From contig JASJBO010000040.1 of NCBI GenBank assembly GCA_030066475.1, positions 1 through 33,300 on the forward strand: DNA of 33,300 bases. Reading direction: 5' to 3'. Below are positions 8,510 to 19,687 of the stretch, piece after piece. The position numbers and the translations under genes are program-made. Positions within the stretch are counted from its first letter, which is position 1. Every line of letters starts with the position of its first letter. The notes beneath the pieces are model-generated. The model was not told the DNA's origin. It saw nothing but the letters and a program-made list of their open reading frames with translations, and did no database searches. This DNA comes from Myxococcota bacterium (GTDB lineage Bacteria > Myxococcota_A > UBA9160 > PR03).

Positions 8510-9606
8510 GCGCTTCCCCCGAGCCGTCGCCGAGCGCGGAGCCCGCCCCCCAACGCGCGGCGCGCCCGCGCTGGCGCGACCCGCGCATCTGGATCGGGCT
8601 CGCCATCACGGCCGTGACGCTCGGCATCGCCGCCCGCGGCGTCTCGTTCCCCGATCTCGCCCGCGACCTGGCGCGCGCCGACCTGGTGCTCGTCTTCGGC
8701 GTCTCGGTGCCGGTCTACGTGCTGATGGTCTGGTTCCGCGCGCTGCGCTGGCGCTACCTGACCGACGCGCTCTGCCCGCTGCCCCGCGGCCCGCTGTTCC
8801 GCGCCACCGCCGTGGGCTTCCTGGCCAACAACGTCTTCCCGCTGCGCATCGGCGAGGTGGTGCGCGCCTGGTACCTGTCGCGCGAGTCCGGCGCCGGCTT
8901 CGCGCCGGTGCTCGGCACGATCCTGGTGGAGCGCGTGATCGACGCCACGGCGGTGGTGGCGATGGCGCTGGTGGTGTTCGGGGCGCGCACCGGGGGCGGC
9001 GGGGCGGCGCTCTCGGTGGGCCTGCCGCTGCTGCTGGCCCTCTCGCTCCCGCTGGGCCTGGTCGCGATGCTGCGCCTGGCGCCCGACCGGCTGATCGGGC
9101 TGCTCACCGCGGCGGCTGCGCCCTTCCTGCCCGAGCGGGTCGTGCGGGCCCTCGCGGCCATCCTGGGCCGGATCGCCGAGGGCGTGGGGTCGCTCCAGGG
9201 CGGGCGCCACCTGGCCTGGGTCGTGTTCTACTCGGCCGCCATCTGGCTCGTGCTCGGGATCCTGCCGTTCGTGGCCGCGATCGTGGGGCTCGGGATCGAC
9301 CTGGGCTCCTGGGTACGCACCCTCTCCGCCAGCTACGTCGTGCTCATCGCCGTGGGCATCGCGGTGGCCGTGCCCTCGGCTCCGGGCTTCTTCGGTCCCT
9401 ACCACCTGGCGGCCCGCGAGGCGATGTCGCGCTTCGGGGTCAGCGAGGAGTCGGCGCTGGCCCTCGGCACCCTGGCGCATGTGGCGTTCTGGCTCACGAC
9501 GACCGGTCTGGGCCTGGTCGTCCTGCGCGCGCGGCACACCCGATTGGGCGAGCTGGGTCACGCCCCCGACGAGACCGGTAAAGCTCCCGCAGCAGACCGC
9601 CGATAA
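8506..9606 (+). CDS. YbhN/AglD-type integral membrane protein (lysylphosphatidylglycerol synthase TM-region family)
   Basis: The product is 366 aa, GTG start overlapping the ribF stop, with a Pro/Ala-rich N-terminal tail of about 25 residues and then roughly eight hydrophobic helices. Family landmarks are visible: FRALRWRYL after the second helix, NNVFPLRIGEVVRAW, ERVIDATAVV, and PSAPGFFGPYH near the C-terminus. This is the flippase-like membrane domain found alone in YbhN and AglD relatives, and fused to a synthetase domain in MprF, which is absent here. Members are linked to lipid or lipid-linked sugar handling, but the substrate of this one cannot be inferred. No partner gene lies beside it. 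Confidence 0.85.
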   Translation: MSASPEPSPSAEPAPQRAARPRWRDPRIWIGLAITAVTLGIAARGVSFPDLARDLARADLVLVFGVSVPVYVLMVWFRALRWRYLTDALCPLPRGPLFRATAVGFLANNVFPLRIGEVVRAWYLSRESGAGFAPVLGTILVERVIDATAVVAMALVVFGARTGGGGAALSVGLPLLLALSLPLGLVAMLRLAPDRLIGLLTAAAAPFLPERVVRALAAILGRIAEGVGSLQGGRHLAWVVFYSAAIWLVLGILPFVAAIVGLGIDLGSWVRTLSASYVVLIAVGIAVAVPSAPGFFGPYHLAAREAMSRFGVSEESALALGTLAHVAFWLTTTGLGLVVLRARHTRLGELGHAPDETGKAPAADRR

Positions 9607-9607
9607 C

Positions 9608-9710
9608 CGTCCGGGATTTCAGGGATTTCGCCGAGCCGCAAAGCGGCCGGCAACCGGGCGGAAGCGTTCCGGTTTCCCGGACGCAGACGGGGTGCGGCCG
9701 GCGATCCCTG
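9608..9710 (+). ncRNA. Candidate riboswitch-like structured RNA in the pilB leader
   Basis: The 114-bp gap before pilB can fold as follows, by hand pairing. P1 is 9 bp (9608-9616 with 9675-9683). P2 is GCCG-A-GCCGC-AAA-GCGGC-CGGC (9630-9651), nine pairs with one bulged A. P3 is AACCGG GC / GC CCGGTT (9652-9674), eight pairs with a GGAA GNRA tetraloop at 9660-9663 and a 3-nt GTT bulge. P2 abuts P3 and P3 abuts P1, giving a three-way junction whose only free strand is 9617-9629. The centre of that strand, CAGGGAT (9620-9626), is perfectly complementary to ATCCCTG (9704-9710), 10 nt before GTG 9721. This would make a pseudoknot beside the ribosome site. No U-run follows, so control of translation start is more likely than termination. 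I could not match it to a known riboswitch class. Confidence 0.5.
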
Positions 9711-9720
9711 CCAGGCTGGG

Positions 9721-11430
<1,710 letters not shown>

Positions 11431-11443
11431 GAGTCGCCACCCG

Positions 11444-12547
11444 ATGGCCAACCTGCACCAGCTGCTGAAGGCGATGATCGAGAAGGGATCGAGCGATCTC
11501 CACATCACCACCAACAGCGCGCCCCAGCTGCGGATCGACGGCAAGCTCCAGGCGCTCAAGATGCCGCCGATGTCGCCCGCCGAGACCAAGCAGATCTGCT
11601 ACTCGATCCTCACCGACGCGCAGAAGCACAAGTTCGAGGAGTCGAGCGAGCTCGACCTGTCGTTCGGGGTCCGCGGCCTGTCGCGCTTCCGCGCCAACAT
11701 CTTCATGCAGCGCGGCGCCGTCGCCGGCGCCTTCCGCGCCATCCCCTACAAGGTGATGAGCATCGAGGAGCTGGGGCTGCCCAAGGCGGTCCTCGAGATC
11801 GCGCGCAAGCCGCGCGGCCTGGTGCTGGTCACCGGGCCCACCGGGTCGGGCAAGTCGACCACGCTGGCGAGCATCGTCGACCGGATCAACAGCGAGCGCA
11901 ACGAGCACATCGTGACGATCGAGGATCCGATCGAGTACCTGCACCCGCACAAGAACTGCCTGGTCAACCAGCGCGAGGTGGGGGCGGACACCAAGAGCTT
12001 CAAGGACGCGCTCAAGTACATCCTGCGCCAGGACCCCGACGTGGTGCTGATCGGCGAGCTGCGCGACCTCGAGACGATCGAGGCCGCGCTGACGGTGGCC
12101 GAGACCGGCCACCTCGCCTTCGCCACTCTGCACACCAACTCGTGCGTGCAGACCATGAACCGCATCGTCGACGTGTTTCCCCCGTACCAGCAGTCGCAGG
12201 TGCGGGCGCAGCTCTCGTTCGTGCTGGAGGGGGTGCTGTGCCAGACCCTGATGCCGCGCGCGAACGGCCCGGGCCGGGCGCTGGCGATCGAGCTGATGGT
12301 GCCGAACGCGGCGATCCGGAACCTGATCCGCGAGGACAAGATCCACCAGATCTACTCGCAGATGCAGATCGGGCAGCAGAAGTTCGGCATGCAGACGATG
12401 AACCAGTCGCTCGCGTCCCTGTTCCAGCGTCGCCTGATCAGCCAGGACGACGCGATGGCGCGCAGCCACGACACCGACGAGCTCAAGACGCTCATCGGCA
12501 GCGGCAACGCCGGCGCGGTGTCACAGCGGATGGCCGGCGCGGCCTGA
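11444..12547 (+). CDS. pilT: Type IV pilus retraction ATPase PilT
   Basis: The protein is 367 aa, the normal PilT length. It is a cytoplasmic hexameric motor that depolymerises the pilus and drives twitching motility. It begins with the PilT-type N-domain (LHQLLKAMIEKGSSDLHI). Walker A is GPTGSGKS at residues 131-138, and Walker B is VVLIGELRD. The His box is TGHLAFATLHT. The PilT-specific AIRNLI motif at residues 290-295, needed for retraction in studied homologues, is intact, and no zinc cysteines are present. ATG 11444 has GGAG in the pilB stop region about 10 nt upstream, so the gene is probably co-transcribed with pilB. Confidence 0.97.
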   Translation: MANLHQLLKAMIEKGSSDLHITTNSAPQLRIDGKLQALKMPPMSPAETKQICYSILTDAQKHKFEESSELDLSFGVRGLSRFRANIFMQRGAVAGAFRAIPYKVMSIEELGLPKAVLEIARKPRGLVLVTGPTGSGKSTTLASIVDRINSERNEHIVTIEDPIEYLHPHKNCLVNQREVGADTKSFKDALKYILRQDPDVVLIGELRDLETIEAALTVAETGHLAFATLHTNSCVQTMNRIVDVFPPYQQSQVRAQLSFVLEGVLCQTLMPRANGPGRALAIELMVPNAAIRNLIREDKIHQIYSQMQIGQQKFGMQTMNQSLASLFQRRLISQDDAMARSHDTDELKTLIGSGNAGAVSQRMAGAA

Positions 12548-12590
12548 GCCTCCGGGCCGGGTCGTCTCGAGTCACGAGAAGGGAGGGTCG

Positions 12591-13805
12591 ATGCCGTTGT
12601 TCTCCTGGGAGGGCCGCACCCGGCAGGGGCAGCTCAAGAAGGGAGTGATCGAGGCGTCCAACGAGCAGGCCGCGATGATGCAGCTGCGCGGCCAGGCGAT
12701 CGTTCCGACCGTGGTCAAGGCCAAGGCGTCCGGCGGCGGCCTGAGCGGGATGGACTTCTTCAAGCCCAAGGTCAAGACCCGCGACCTGGTGATCTTCACC
12801 CGGCAGTTCGCGACGATGATCGACGCGGGTCTGCCGCTGGTGCAGTGCCTCGACATCCAGGCCGAACAGCAGGCCAACAAGACCTTCCGCGAGGTGCTGG
12901 GGAAGGTGAAGTCGGACGTGGAGCAGGGCTCGACCTTCGCGGACTCGCTGGCCAAGCACCCCCGCGTGTTCGACGAACTCTACACCAACCTGGTGACGGC
13001 CGGCGAGATCGGCGGCGTGCTCGACACCATCCTGAACCGGCTCTCGGCGTACCTCGAGAAGGCCGACAGCCTGAAGCGCAAGGTCAAGAGCGCCATGGCG
13101 TATCCGATCACCGTGACGGTGGTGGCGATCGCGGTGCTCGTGCTGCTGCTGGTCAAGGTGATCCCGGTGTTCGAGAAGATGTTCGCCGACTTCGGCGGCA
13201 CGCTCCCGGGGCCCACCCAGATGGTGCTCAACCTCAGCCACTGGATGCAGGCCTACGTGATCTACATGATCATGGCCGTGGCGGCGGTGGTGATCGCGTA
13301 CGGCCAGGCGCGCGCGCGCTCGGAGCGGTTTCGCTTCCAGACGGACGCGCTCTACCTGAAGCTCCCGATCTTCGGCGCGCTGCTCAAGAAGGTCGCCGTG
13401 GCGCGCTTCAGCCGGACCTTCTCGACGATGCTGTCGAGCGGCGTGCCGATCCTCGACGCGCTCGACATCTGCGCCAAGACGTCGGGCAACAAGGTGATCG
13501 AGTCGGGTCTGCAGAAGACCAAGGCCGCGATCTCGGAGGGCAAGACGATCGCCGAGCCGCTCAAGGCGGCCGGCGTGTTCCCGGGCATGGTGGTCCAGAT
13601 GATCGGGGTCGGCGAGCAGACGGGCGCCATGGACGCCATGCTCGCCAAGCTGGCCGACTTCTACGACGACGAGGTCGACGCCGCCGTCGACGCCCTCACG
13701 TCGATGCTCGAGCCGCTGATGATGGTGTTCCTCGGCGGCTCGATCGGGACCATCCTGATCGCCATGTACCTGCCGATCTTCAAGATCGCGGAGGCCGTGA
13801 AGTAG
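12591..13805 (+). CDS. pilC: Type IV pilus inner-membrane platform protein PilC
   Basis: The product is 404 aa and has the two tandem GspF/T2SF domains expected of PilC: VIFTRQFATMIDAGLPL in the first and VARFSRTFSTMLSSGVPI in the second. It has three membrane segments, near residues 167-190, 220-240 and 374-397. PilC sits in the inner membrane, is contacted by PilB or PilT in turn, and couples motor rotation to pilin insertion or removal. ATG 12591 is preceded by a strong AAGGGAGGG site. A small stem-loop (TCTCG/CGAGA, 12565-12579) lies just before that site in the 43-bp gap after pilT. It may modestly tune translation. Confidence 0.97.
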   Translation: MPLFSWEGRTRQGQLKKGVIEASNEQAAMMQLRGQAIVPTVVKAKASGGGLSGMDFFKPKVKTRDLVIFTRQFATMIDAGLPLVQCLDIQAEQQANKTFREVLGKVKSDVEQGSTFADSLAKHPRVFDELYTNLVTAGEIGGVLDTILNRLSAYLEKADSLKRKVKSAMAYPITVTVVAIAVLVLLLVKVIPVFEKMFADFGGTLPGPTQMVLNLSHWMQAYVIYMIMAVAAVVIAYGQARARSERFRFQTDALYLKLPIFGALLKKVAVARFSRTFSTMLSSGVPILDALDICAKTSGNKVIESGLQKTKAAISEGKTIAEPLKAAGVFPGMVVQMIGVGEQTGAMDAMLAKLADFYDDEVDAAVDALTSMLEPLMMVFLGGSIGTILIAMYLPIFKIAEAVK

Positions 13806-13817
13806 GCGGCTGAGCCC

Positions 13818-15520
13818 GTGGCCGAGGAGGGGCAGACCGGCGCTTCCCGGGAAGCGCTGCGGCGACGGCTGGCGCACCTGATGGCGGCCCGGCTGGGGCT
13901 GTCGCTGGTCGTGCTGGGCGTGGCGCTGTTCGTCACGGCCGCTGGAGACAGCGCGGCCACCGAGCGGGCCGAGCGCGGCCTGTACACGACCGTCGTGATC
14001 GCCTTCCTGGCGACGATCGTCTTCGCGGCGATCCACCGGCGCGTGCGGCGCGTCGAGTCCTTCGGCGCCGTCCAGGTCGCCACCGACGTGGCGATCGTGA
14101 CCGCGCTGGTGCGCTTCTCGGGCGGCGCCGAGTCGATCTTCAGCTTCCTGTACCTGCCGATCGCGGTCTACGCGGCGCTGCTGCTGGGGCGGGGCGGCGC
14201 CTACGGGGCCACGGCGGCTGCGGCGCTGTGCTACGGGGCGCTGCTGGCGACCTCGGGTCCGGGCTGGCTGCCCGAGAGCGAGCCAGGCAGCGGGCAGCAG
14301 GTGCTGCGCGTGGCGCTGTGGGGGGTGCACGCCGGCGCGCTGCTGCTGGTGGCGCTGCTCGCGAGCGCACTGGCGCAGGAGCGCGAGCGCGCGGGCCACG
14401 CCCTCGACCAGCGCACCCGCGCCCTGCGCAGCCTGCAGCGGCTGCACGAGCGGACGGTCGAGAGCCTGACCAGCGGTCTGTTGACGATCGACCCGGACGG
14501 CGTCATCACCTCGTTCAACCCCGAGGCCGAGCAGATCACCGGGCGCCCGGCGGGCGAGGTGCTGGGGCGCGCCCTCGAAGAGGTGATCCCCGGCGCCGCG
14601 GAGCTGGTGATGGAGCCGCAGCTCGGCGGCGACCCGCCCGTGCGCCTGCGCGCCCGGCTGCGGTACCGCAGCCACGACGACCGCGAGCTGCACCTGGGGC
14701 TCGCCGGCTCGGTGCTGCGCGGCCCCGAGGGCGCTCGCGGCGGCCACGTGGTGATCTTCCAGGACGTGACCCAGGTCGTCGAGATGGAGGGGGAGCTGCG
14801 CCGCCAGGAGCGGCTCGCCGCGACGGGCGCGCTCGCCGCGCACCTCGCCCACGAGATCCGCAACCCGCTGGCCGCGATCTCCGGCTCGGTGCAGGTGCTC
14901 GACGCGATGGGCCCCTCGGCCGGCGAGGAGCGCAGCCGGCTGATGCAGATCGTGGTGCGCGAGACCGACCGCCTCAACGCGCTGATCACCGACTTCCTGC
15001 AGTACGCGCGTCCGTCGCCGGCGAAGAGCGAGCCGGTGGTGCTCGCCGAGGAGCTGGCCGAGCTCGGGGAGATGTTCGAGACGGTGCGTCCCGACGGCGT
15101 GGCGCTCGCGCTCGACGTCCCCGCCGGCCTGTGCGTGCTCGCGGACGGCGACCAGCTGCGCCAGCTGCTGTGGAATCTGCTCCTCAACGGCGTACAGGCC
15201 ATGCCGGACGGGGGCTCCCTGCGCGTGCTCGCGCGCGCCGTCGCTGCTCAAGAGCTGCGCGAGGGGGGCCGAAGAGGGGAGGGAGAGGTGCCCGGCTGGG
15301 TCGAGATCGCCGTCGAGGACACCGGAACCGGCATTCCGGAGGACGTCGTCGACCGCATCTTCGATCCGTTCTTCACGACCAAGAAGGACGGAACCGGCCT
15401 GGGTCTCGCGACCGTGCACCGGATCGTGGAAGGCAATGGCGGCCACCTGTCGGTGGAGAGCAGCGTCGGCCGAGGCACGACCTTCCGCGTGCACCTGCCG
15501 CCGGCCCAGGTGGGGGAGCA

Positions 15521-15524
<4 letters not shown>
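13818..15524 (+). CDS. pilS: Sensor histidine kinase PilS
   Basis: The product is 568 aa with six hydrophobic helices in the first 190 residues, as in PilS of Pseudomonas, which senses pilin in the inner membrane. A PAS domain follows (TVESLTSGLLTIDPDGVI, NPEAEQITGR). The kinase core then has the H-box HLAHEIRNPL with phospho-acceptor His345, an N-box in LWNLLLNGVQ, G1 DTGTGIP, F-box FFTTK and G2 GTGLGLA, all intact. The G1-proximal insert RGEG is short and Gly-rich. GTG 13818 is used; no strong ribosome site is visible. The stop overlaps the pilR start by 4 bp. PilS most likely controls PilR, and through it sigma-54 pilin promoters. Confidence 0.93.
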
Positions 15525-16894
<1,370 letters not shown>

Positions 16895-16901
16895 GGGCCG
16901 C

Positions 16902-18440
16902 GTGCGGCGCGCCGGGCTCCAGGCGGAGGTGGTGCTGAGCCTGGGGCTCGTGATGCTGGCCGCCAGCGGCATCCTGACCCTGCTGCTGATCCACCACAAC
17001 GAGGCGCGCCTGCGCGACCTGCTGGGGCGGGCCCTGCTCGCGGAGGCGCGCGGCCTGCCGGCCCGCTCGAGCCCCCTGCTGGCCGGCACCGACTGGTGGC
17101 GCGTGCTGCGCGCGGGCAGCGTGGACGCCATCACGGCGGTCGAGGAGATCGACGCCGAGAGCGTGACCCTGGCGCGCCAGGCCCGCGAGCGCGACGCCCC
17201 GCTGCTGCAGCCCGGCCTGCCCTGGGCGTCGATCCGCTTCGCCGCGCCGCTCGGCGCGGGCGGGGACGTCGCGGTCGCGCGCCTGCCGGCCGCCGCGAGC
17301 TGGAGGCTGCGGGGGCTGCCGCAGCTGCTGGCCTCCCTGTTCCTCGTGGGCAACGTGGTGGTGTTCACCGCGTTCGGCGCCAGTCTGCTGCGGCGTCGCG
17401 TCGTGCTGCCGCTGCGCCGGCTGTCGGCGGCCACGCGCGAGCTCGCCGACGGCGCCTTCGGCGTGCGCCTCCCGGTGGAGGGCCCGCGCGAGGCGGCCGA
17501 GCTCGCCAGCGCCTTCAACGACATGGGCGAGGCGCTGGCGCGCCGCACCCGGGCGCTCGAGAAGGCAGTGGGTGACCTGCGCCAGACGAACGCCGAGCTG
17601 CGGCGGGCGCGCGCCGGACTCGATCGCGCCGAGCGCCTGGCCTCGGTCGGCCGGCTCGCGGCCGGCGTGGCGCACGAGGTGGGCAACCCGATGGGAGCGC
17701 TCCTCGCCTTCCTCGGCCTCGCCCAGCGCGACCCCGACTGCTCCGACGAGACCCGGCGGCATCTCGAGCGCGCCGCCGAGCAGGGCGAGCGCGTGCGACG
17801 CATCCTGCGCCAGCTCCTGGAGTTCTCGCGGCCGCCGCAGAGCCAGCGCATTCCGGTCGATCTGGCCGCCTGCGCGGAGGAGGCGATCGGCCTGATCTCC
17901 GCGCAGCGTCGCTATGCGCACCTGCGTCTGAGCGTGGAGCGCGAGAGCAGCCCGGGTCGGGCGCTGGGCGATCCGGGCGTGGTGGCGCAGATCCTGCTGA
18001 ACCTGCTGCTCAACGCCGCCGACGCCGCATCGGCAGACGAGCCGCAGGTGCGTCTGGAAGTGCGCGACGCGGCGCTCGAGATGCGGCGCGGCGAGGGCCG
18101 CCACGCGGCCGCCGGACGGCGCCGCCCCGACGCCGTCGAGTGCGTCGTGGCCGACAACGGCTGCGGCATTCCCGACGAGGATCGCGAGCGCATCTTCGAC
18201 CCCTTCTTCACCAGCAAGCCGCCGGGCGAGGGGACGGGACTGGGGCTCGCGAACTCGCTGCGTCTTGCCGAAGAGCTCGGGGGCACGCTCGAGCTGGTGG
18301 CGCCGCCGCCGGGCATGAGCACGGCGTTCGCGTTCCGGCTGCCCCGGGTCGACTCCGCAGGGTCTTGCGCGGTGCGCAGCGAAGTGCGGTGCAGCGATCG
18401 TCGCGGGACCGCCGAGCCGGATCCGAAAACCCAGTCTTGA
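16902..18440 (+). CDS. HAMP-domain sensor histidine kinase, role unknown
   Basis: The product is 512 aa, GTG start 7 bp after pilR. It has two membrane segments (about residues 8-28 and 144-166) flanking a small periplasmic domain of about 115 residues that I do not recognise. A HAMP linker follows ([13 protein letters not shown]), then a coiled coil and the kinase core: the H-box [10 protein letters not shown] with His258, N-box [13 protein letters not shown]1 DNGCGIP, F-box FFTSK and G2 GTGLGLAN. The kinase fold ends near residue 482 (FAFRLP). The last roughly 30 residues look non-conserved and overlie possible regulatory DNA for the next operon. No cognate regulator is adjacent. The NtrC-type regulator at 26100-27458 is one candidate partner. 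Confidence 0.88.
   Translation: MRRAGLQAEVVLSLGLVMLAASGILTLLLIHHNEARLRDLLGRALLAEARGLPARSSPLLAGTDWWRVLRAGSVDAITAVEEIDAESVTLARQARERDAPLLQPGLPWASIRFAAPLGAGGDVAVARLPAAASWRLRGLPQLLASLFLVGNVVVFTAFGASLLRRRVVLPLRRLSAATRELADGAFGVRLPVEGPREAAELASAFNDMGEALARRTRALEKAVGDLRQTNAELRRARAGLDRAERLASVGRLAAGVAHEVGNPMGALLAFLGLAQRDPDCSDETRRHLERAAEQGERVRRILRQLLEFSRPPQSQRIPVDLAACAEEAIGLISAQRRYAHLRLSVERESSPGRALGDPGVVAQILLNLLLNAADAASADEPQVRLEVRDAALEMRRGEGRHAAAGRRRPDAVECVVADNGCGIPDEDRERIFDPFFTSKPPGEGTGLGLANSLRLAEELGGTLELVAPPPGMSTAFAFRLPRVDSAGSCAVRSEVRCSDRRGTAEPDPKTQS
18369..18396. repeat. Direct repeat, possible activator-binding site
   Basis: GCGGTGCGCAGCG (18369-18381) and GCGGTGCAGCG (18386-18396) are imperfect direct repeats starting 17 bp apart. 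They lie about 70-100 bp upstream of the -24/-12 promoter, the usual distance for an enhancer of a sigma-54 activator such as PilR. They fall in the poorly conserved 3' tail of the preceding kinase gene. Assignment as a binding site is inference. Confidence 0.3.
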
Positions 18441-18466
18441 CGGGGACTTGTCCATGCATCAGTGGC

Positions 18467-18482
18467 TGGCACGTCGCTTGCT
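18467..18482 (+). promoter_or_regulatory. Sigma-54 (-24/-12) promoter of the minor pilin operon
   Basis: TGGCACG-TCGC-TTGCT matches the sigma-54 consensus TGGCACG-N4-TTGCW at every defined position. GG at 18468-18469 and GC at 18480-18481 have the required 10-bp spacing. The start of transcription would fall near 18493. It stands directly before fimT-pilV-pilW-pilX-pilY1 and downstream of pilSR, so PilR or the second NtrC-type regulator in the window is the likely activator. A dyad, GGACTTGTCC, lies at 18444-18453. Confidence 0.75.
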
Positions 18483-18498
18483 CAAGGACTCCTTCGCG

Positions 18499-19212
18499 AT
18501 GACGGAGCGAACCTCGACGCAGCGCAATCCCGACCGCCGGCGGCTCGGCGTGACGGTGGTGGAAATCGTGGTCGTGGTGGGCATGATCGGCGTGCTCGCG
18601 GCGCTGGGCGGCCCCGTCCTCGACCAGTGGTTCCTCAACTCGCGCACCAAGAGCGCCGCGCGCTCCGTGGCCGACGCGTTCATGCTGGCGCGCGGCGAGG
18701 CGATCCGCACCGGCAACGCGCATCTGGTGTTCCTGTCGGCGTCGCCGGCGGGGCTGCCGCCCGCGACGGACCCGGCGGGCACCGGCCTCGGCGTGGACCT
18801 CGCCACCGGCGGCACCTTCCCGGTGCTCATCGTCGACGACGGACCGATCGCGGGCGTCAACTGCGTGATCGACGCTGCCGATCCGCAGCGCTCGGTCCAC
18901 GGCGAGATCGGCGTCAACTGGGGCTTCTCGCAGTCGGGCGGCCTGCCCGCGCCCAACGACAACGCCGGCGGCTTCGTCGCGAGCGGCTCGAGCTTCACCA
19001 CGCAGGGCGGCGGGGCGGTGACGTGGGTCATGTTCCGGCCCGACGGCATCCCGGTCACCTTCGACAACGCCTGCAACCAGGGCCCGATCGGGACCGGCAA
19101 CGGCGCGGTCTACATCACCAACGGCACCCGCGACTACGCGGTGGTGCTGTCCGCGCTGGGGGGCGTGCGGGTGCACGTGTGGGATCCGGTGCGGGCGGCC
19201 TGGAGCAACTGA
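18499..19212 (+). CDS. fimT: Minor pilin, GspH/FimT (FimU-like)
   Basis: The product is 237 aa with a class III prepilin leader: processing after Gly17 in RRRLG, then VTVVE with the conserved Glu at position +5 and a hydrophobic helix. A GspH-type C-domain follows (SVADAFMLARGEAIRTGN; VMFRPDGIP; TRDYAVVL). The residue after the cleavage site is Val rather than Phe or Met. ATG 18499 gives a leader of normal length (17 residues). ATG 18454 and TTG 18448 would give leaders over 30 residues and would be disrupted by the sigma-54 promoter. The protein is the first of a FimU-PilV-PilW-PilX-type tip set and overlaps pilV by 1 bp (TGATG). Confidence 0.88.
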   Translation: MTERTSTQRNPDRRRLGVTVVEIVVVVGMIGVLAALGGPVLDQWFLNSRTKSAARSVADAFMLARGEAIRTGNAHLVFLSASPAGLPPATDPAGTGLGVDLATGGTFPVLIVDDGPIAGVNCVIDAADPQRSVHGEIGVNWGFSQSGGLPAPNDNAGGFVASGSSFTTQGGGAVTWVMFRPDGIPVTFDNACNQGPIGTGNGAVYITNGTRDYAVVLSALGGVRVHVWDPVRAAWSN

Positions 19213-19676
19213 TGAACGCGATCCGACGACGACGCGCCCGGCAGGGCTCGGGCTTCACGCTGCTCGAGGTGGTGGTGGCGATGGGGATCCTCGCCACCGG
19301 GCTGCTCGCCCTGGCCGCGATGCAGCTCCACGCCATGCGCGGGGGCAAGACCGGCCGGCACACCACCGCGGCGGCCGCGCTCGCGTACACGCAGCTCGAG
19401 AACTTCCAGCGCATGGCGTTCACCGACCCGCAGCTCGCCCAGACGGCCGGCTGGGTGCCGGTGGGCGGCGTGCCCCTCACCACGGTGGTCCAGCAGAACC
19501 CGGTGAACGTGGTGGAGCAGACCTACAACCTCCAGTGGCGCATCACCGACCTGAACGCCGCGCCGCTCACGCTCAAGTCCATCGACGTGCGGATCACCTG
19601 GGCCGAGCCCAACCGCCCCAATCGCGACGTGACGATCACCACGATCCGGCACGACGATCCGGCGACGCCGCTGTGA
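19212..19676 (+). CDS. pilV: Minor pilin PilV
   Basis: The product is 154 aa. The leader has 14 residues ending in Gly14, then FTLLE with Glu at +5 and the helix VVVAMGILATGLLALAAM, which matches the PilV/GspI group (LEV-x-V-A-M pattern). The short globular region contains TAAAALAYTQLENFQ, also characteristic. In studied systems PilV joins FimU, PilW and PilX in a priming complex that starts pilus assembly and carries PilY1 to the tip. The start overlaps the fimT stop, so translation is coupled. It is followed by a GAGGAGGGGAGGG ribosome site for pilW. Confidence 0.92.
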   Translation: MNAIRRRRARQGSGFTLLEVVVAMGILATGLLALAAMQLHAMRGGKTGRHTTAAAALAYTQLENFQRMAFTDPQLAQTAGWVPVGGVPLTTVVQQNPVNVVEQTYNLQWRITDLNAAPLTLKSIDVRITWAEPNRPNRDVTITTIRHDDPATPL

Positions 19677-19687
19677 GGAGGGGAGGG

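Noticed and set aside
9608..9710. Identification of the pilB leader as a known cyclic di-GMP-I (GEMM) riboswitch
   Set aside because: It has a GCAAAGC string and a GNRA loop, but the conserved GEMM order of elements (GGGCAAACC before the GACGCAAAGC segment, and the tetraloop receptor arm) is not present.
18448..18498. Upstream starts (TTG 18448, ATG 18454) for fimT
   Set aside because: They would give a prepilin leader over 30 residues and place the sigma-54 promoter inside the coding sequence; ATG 18499 gives a 17-residue leader.
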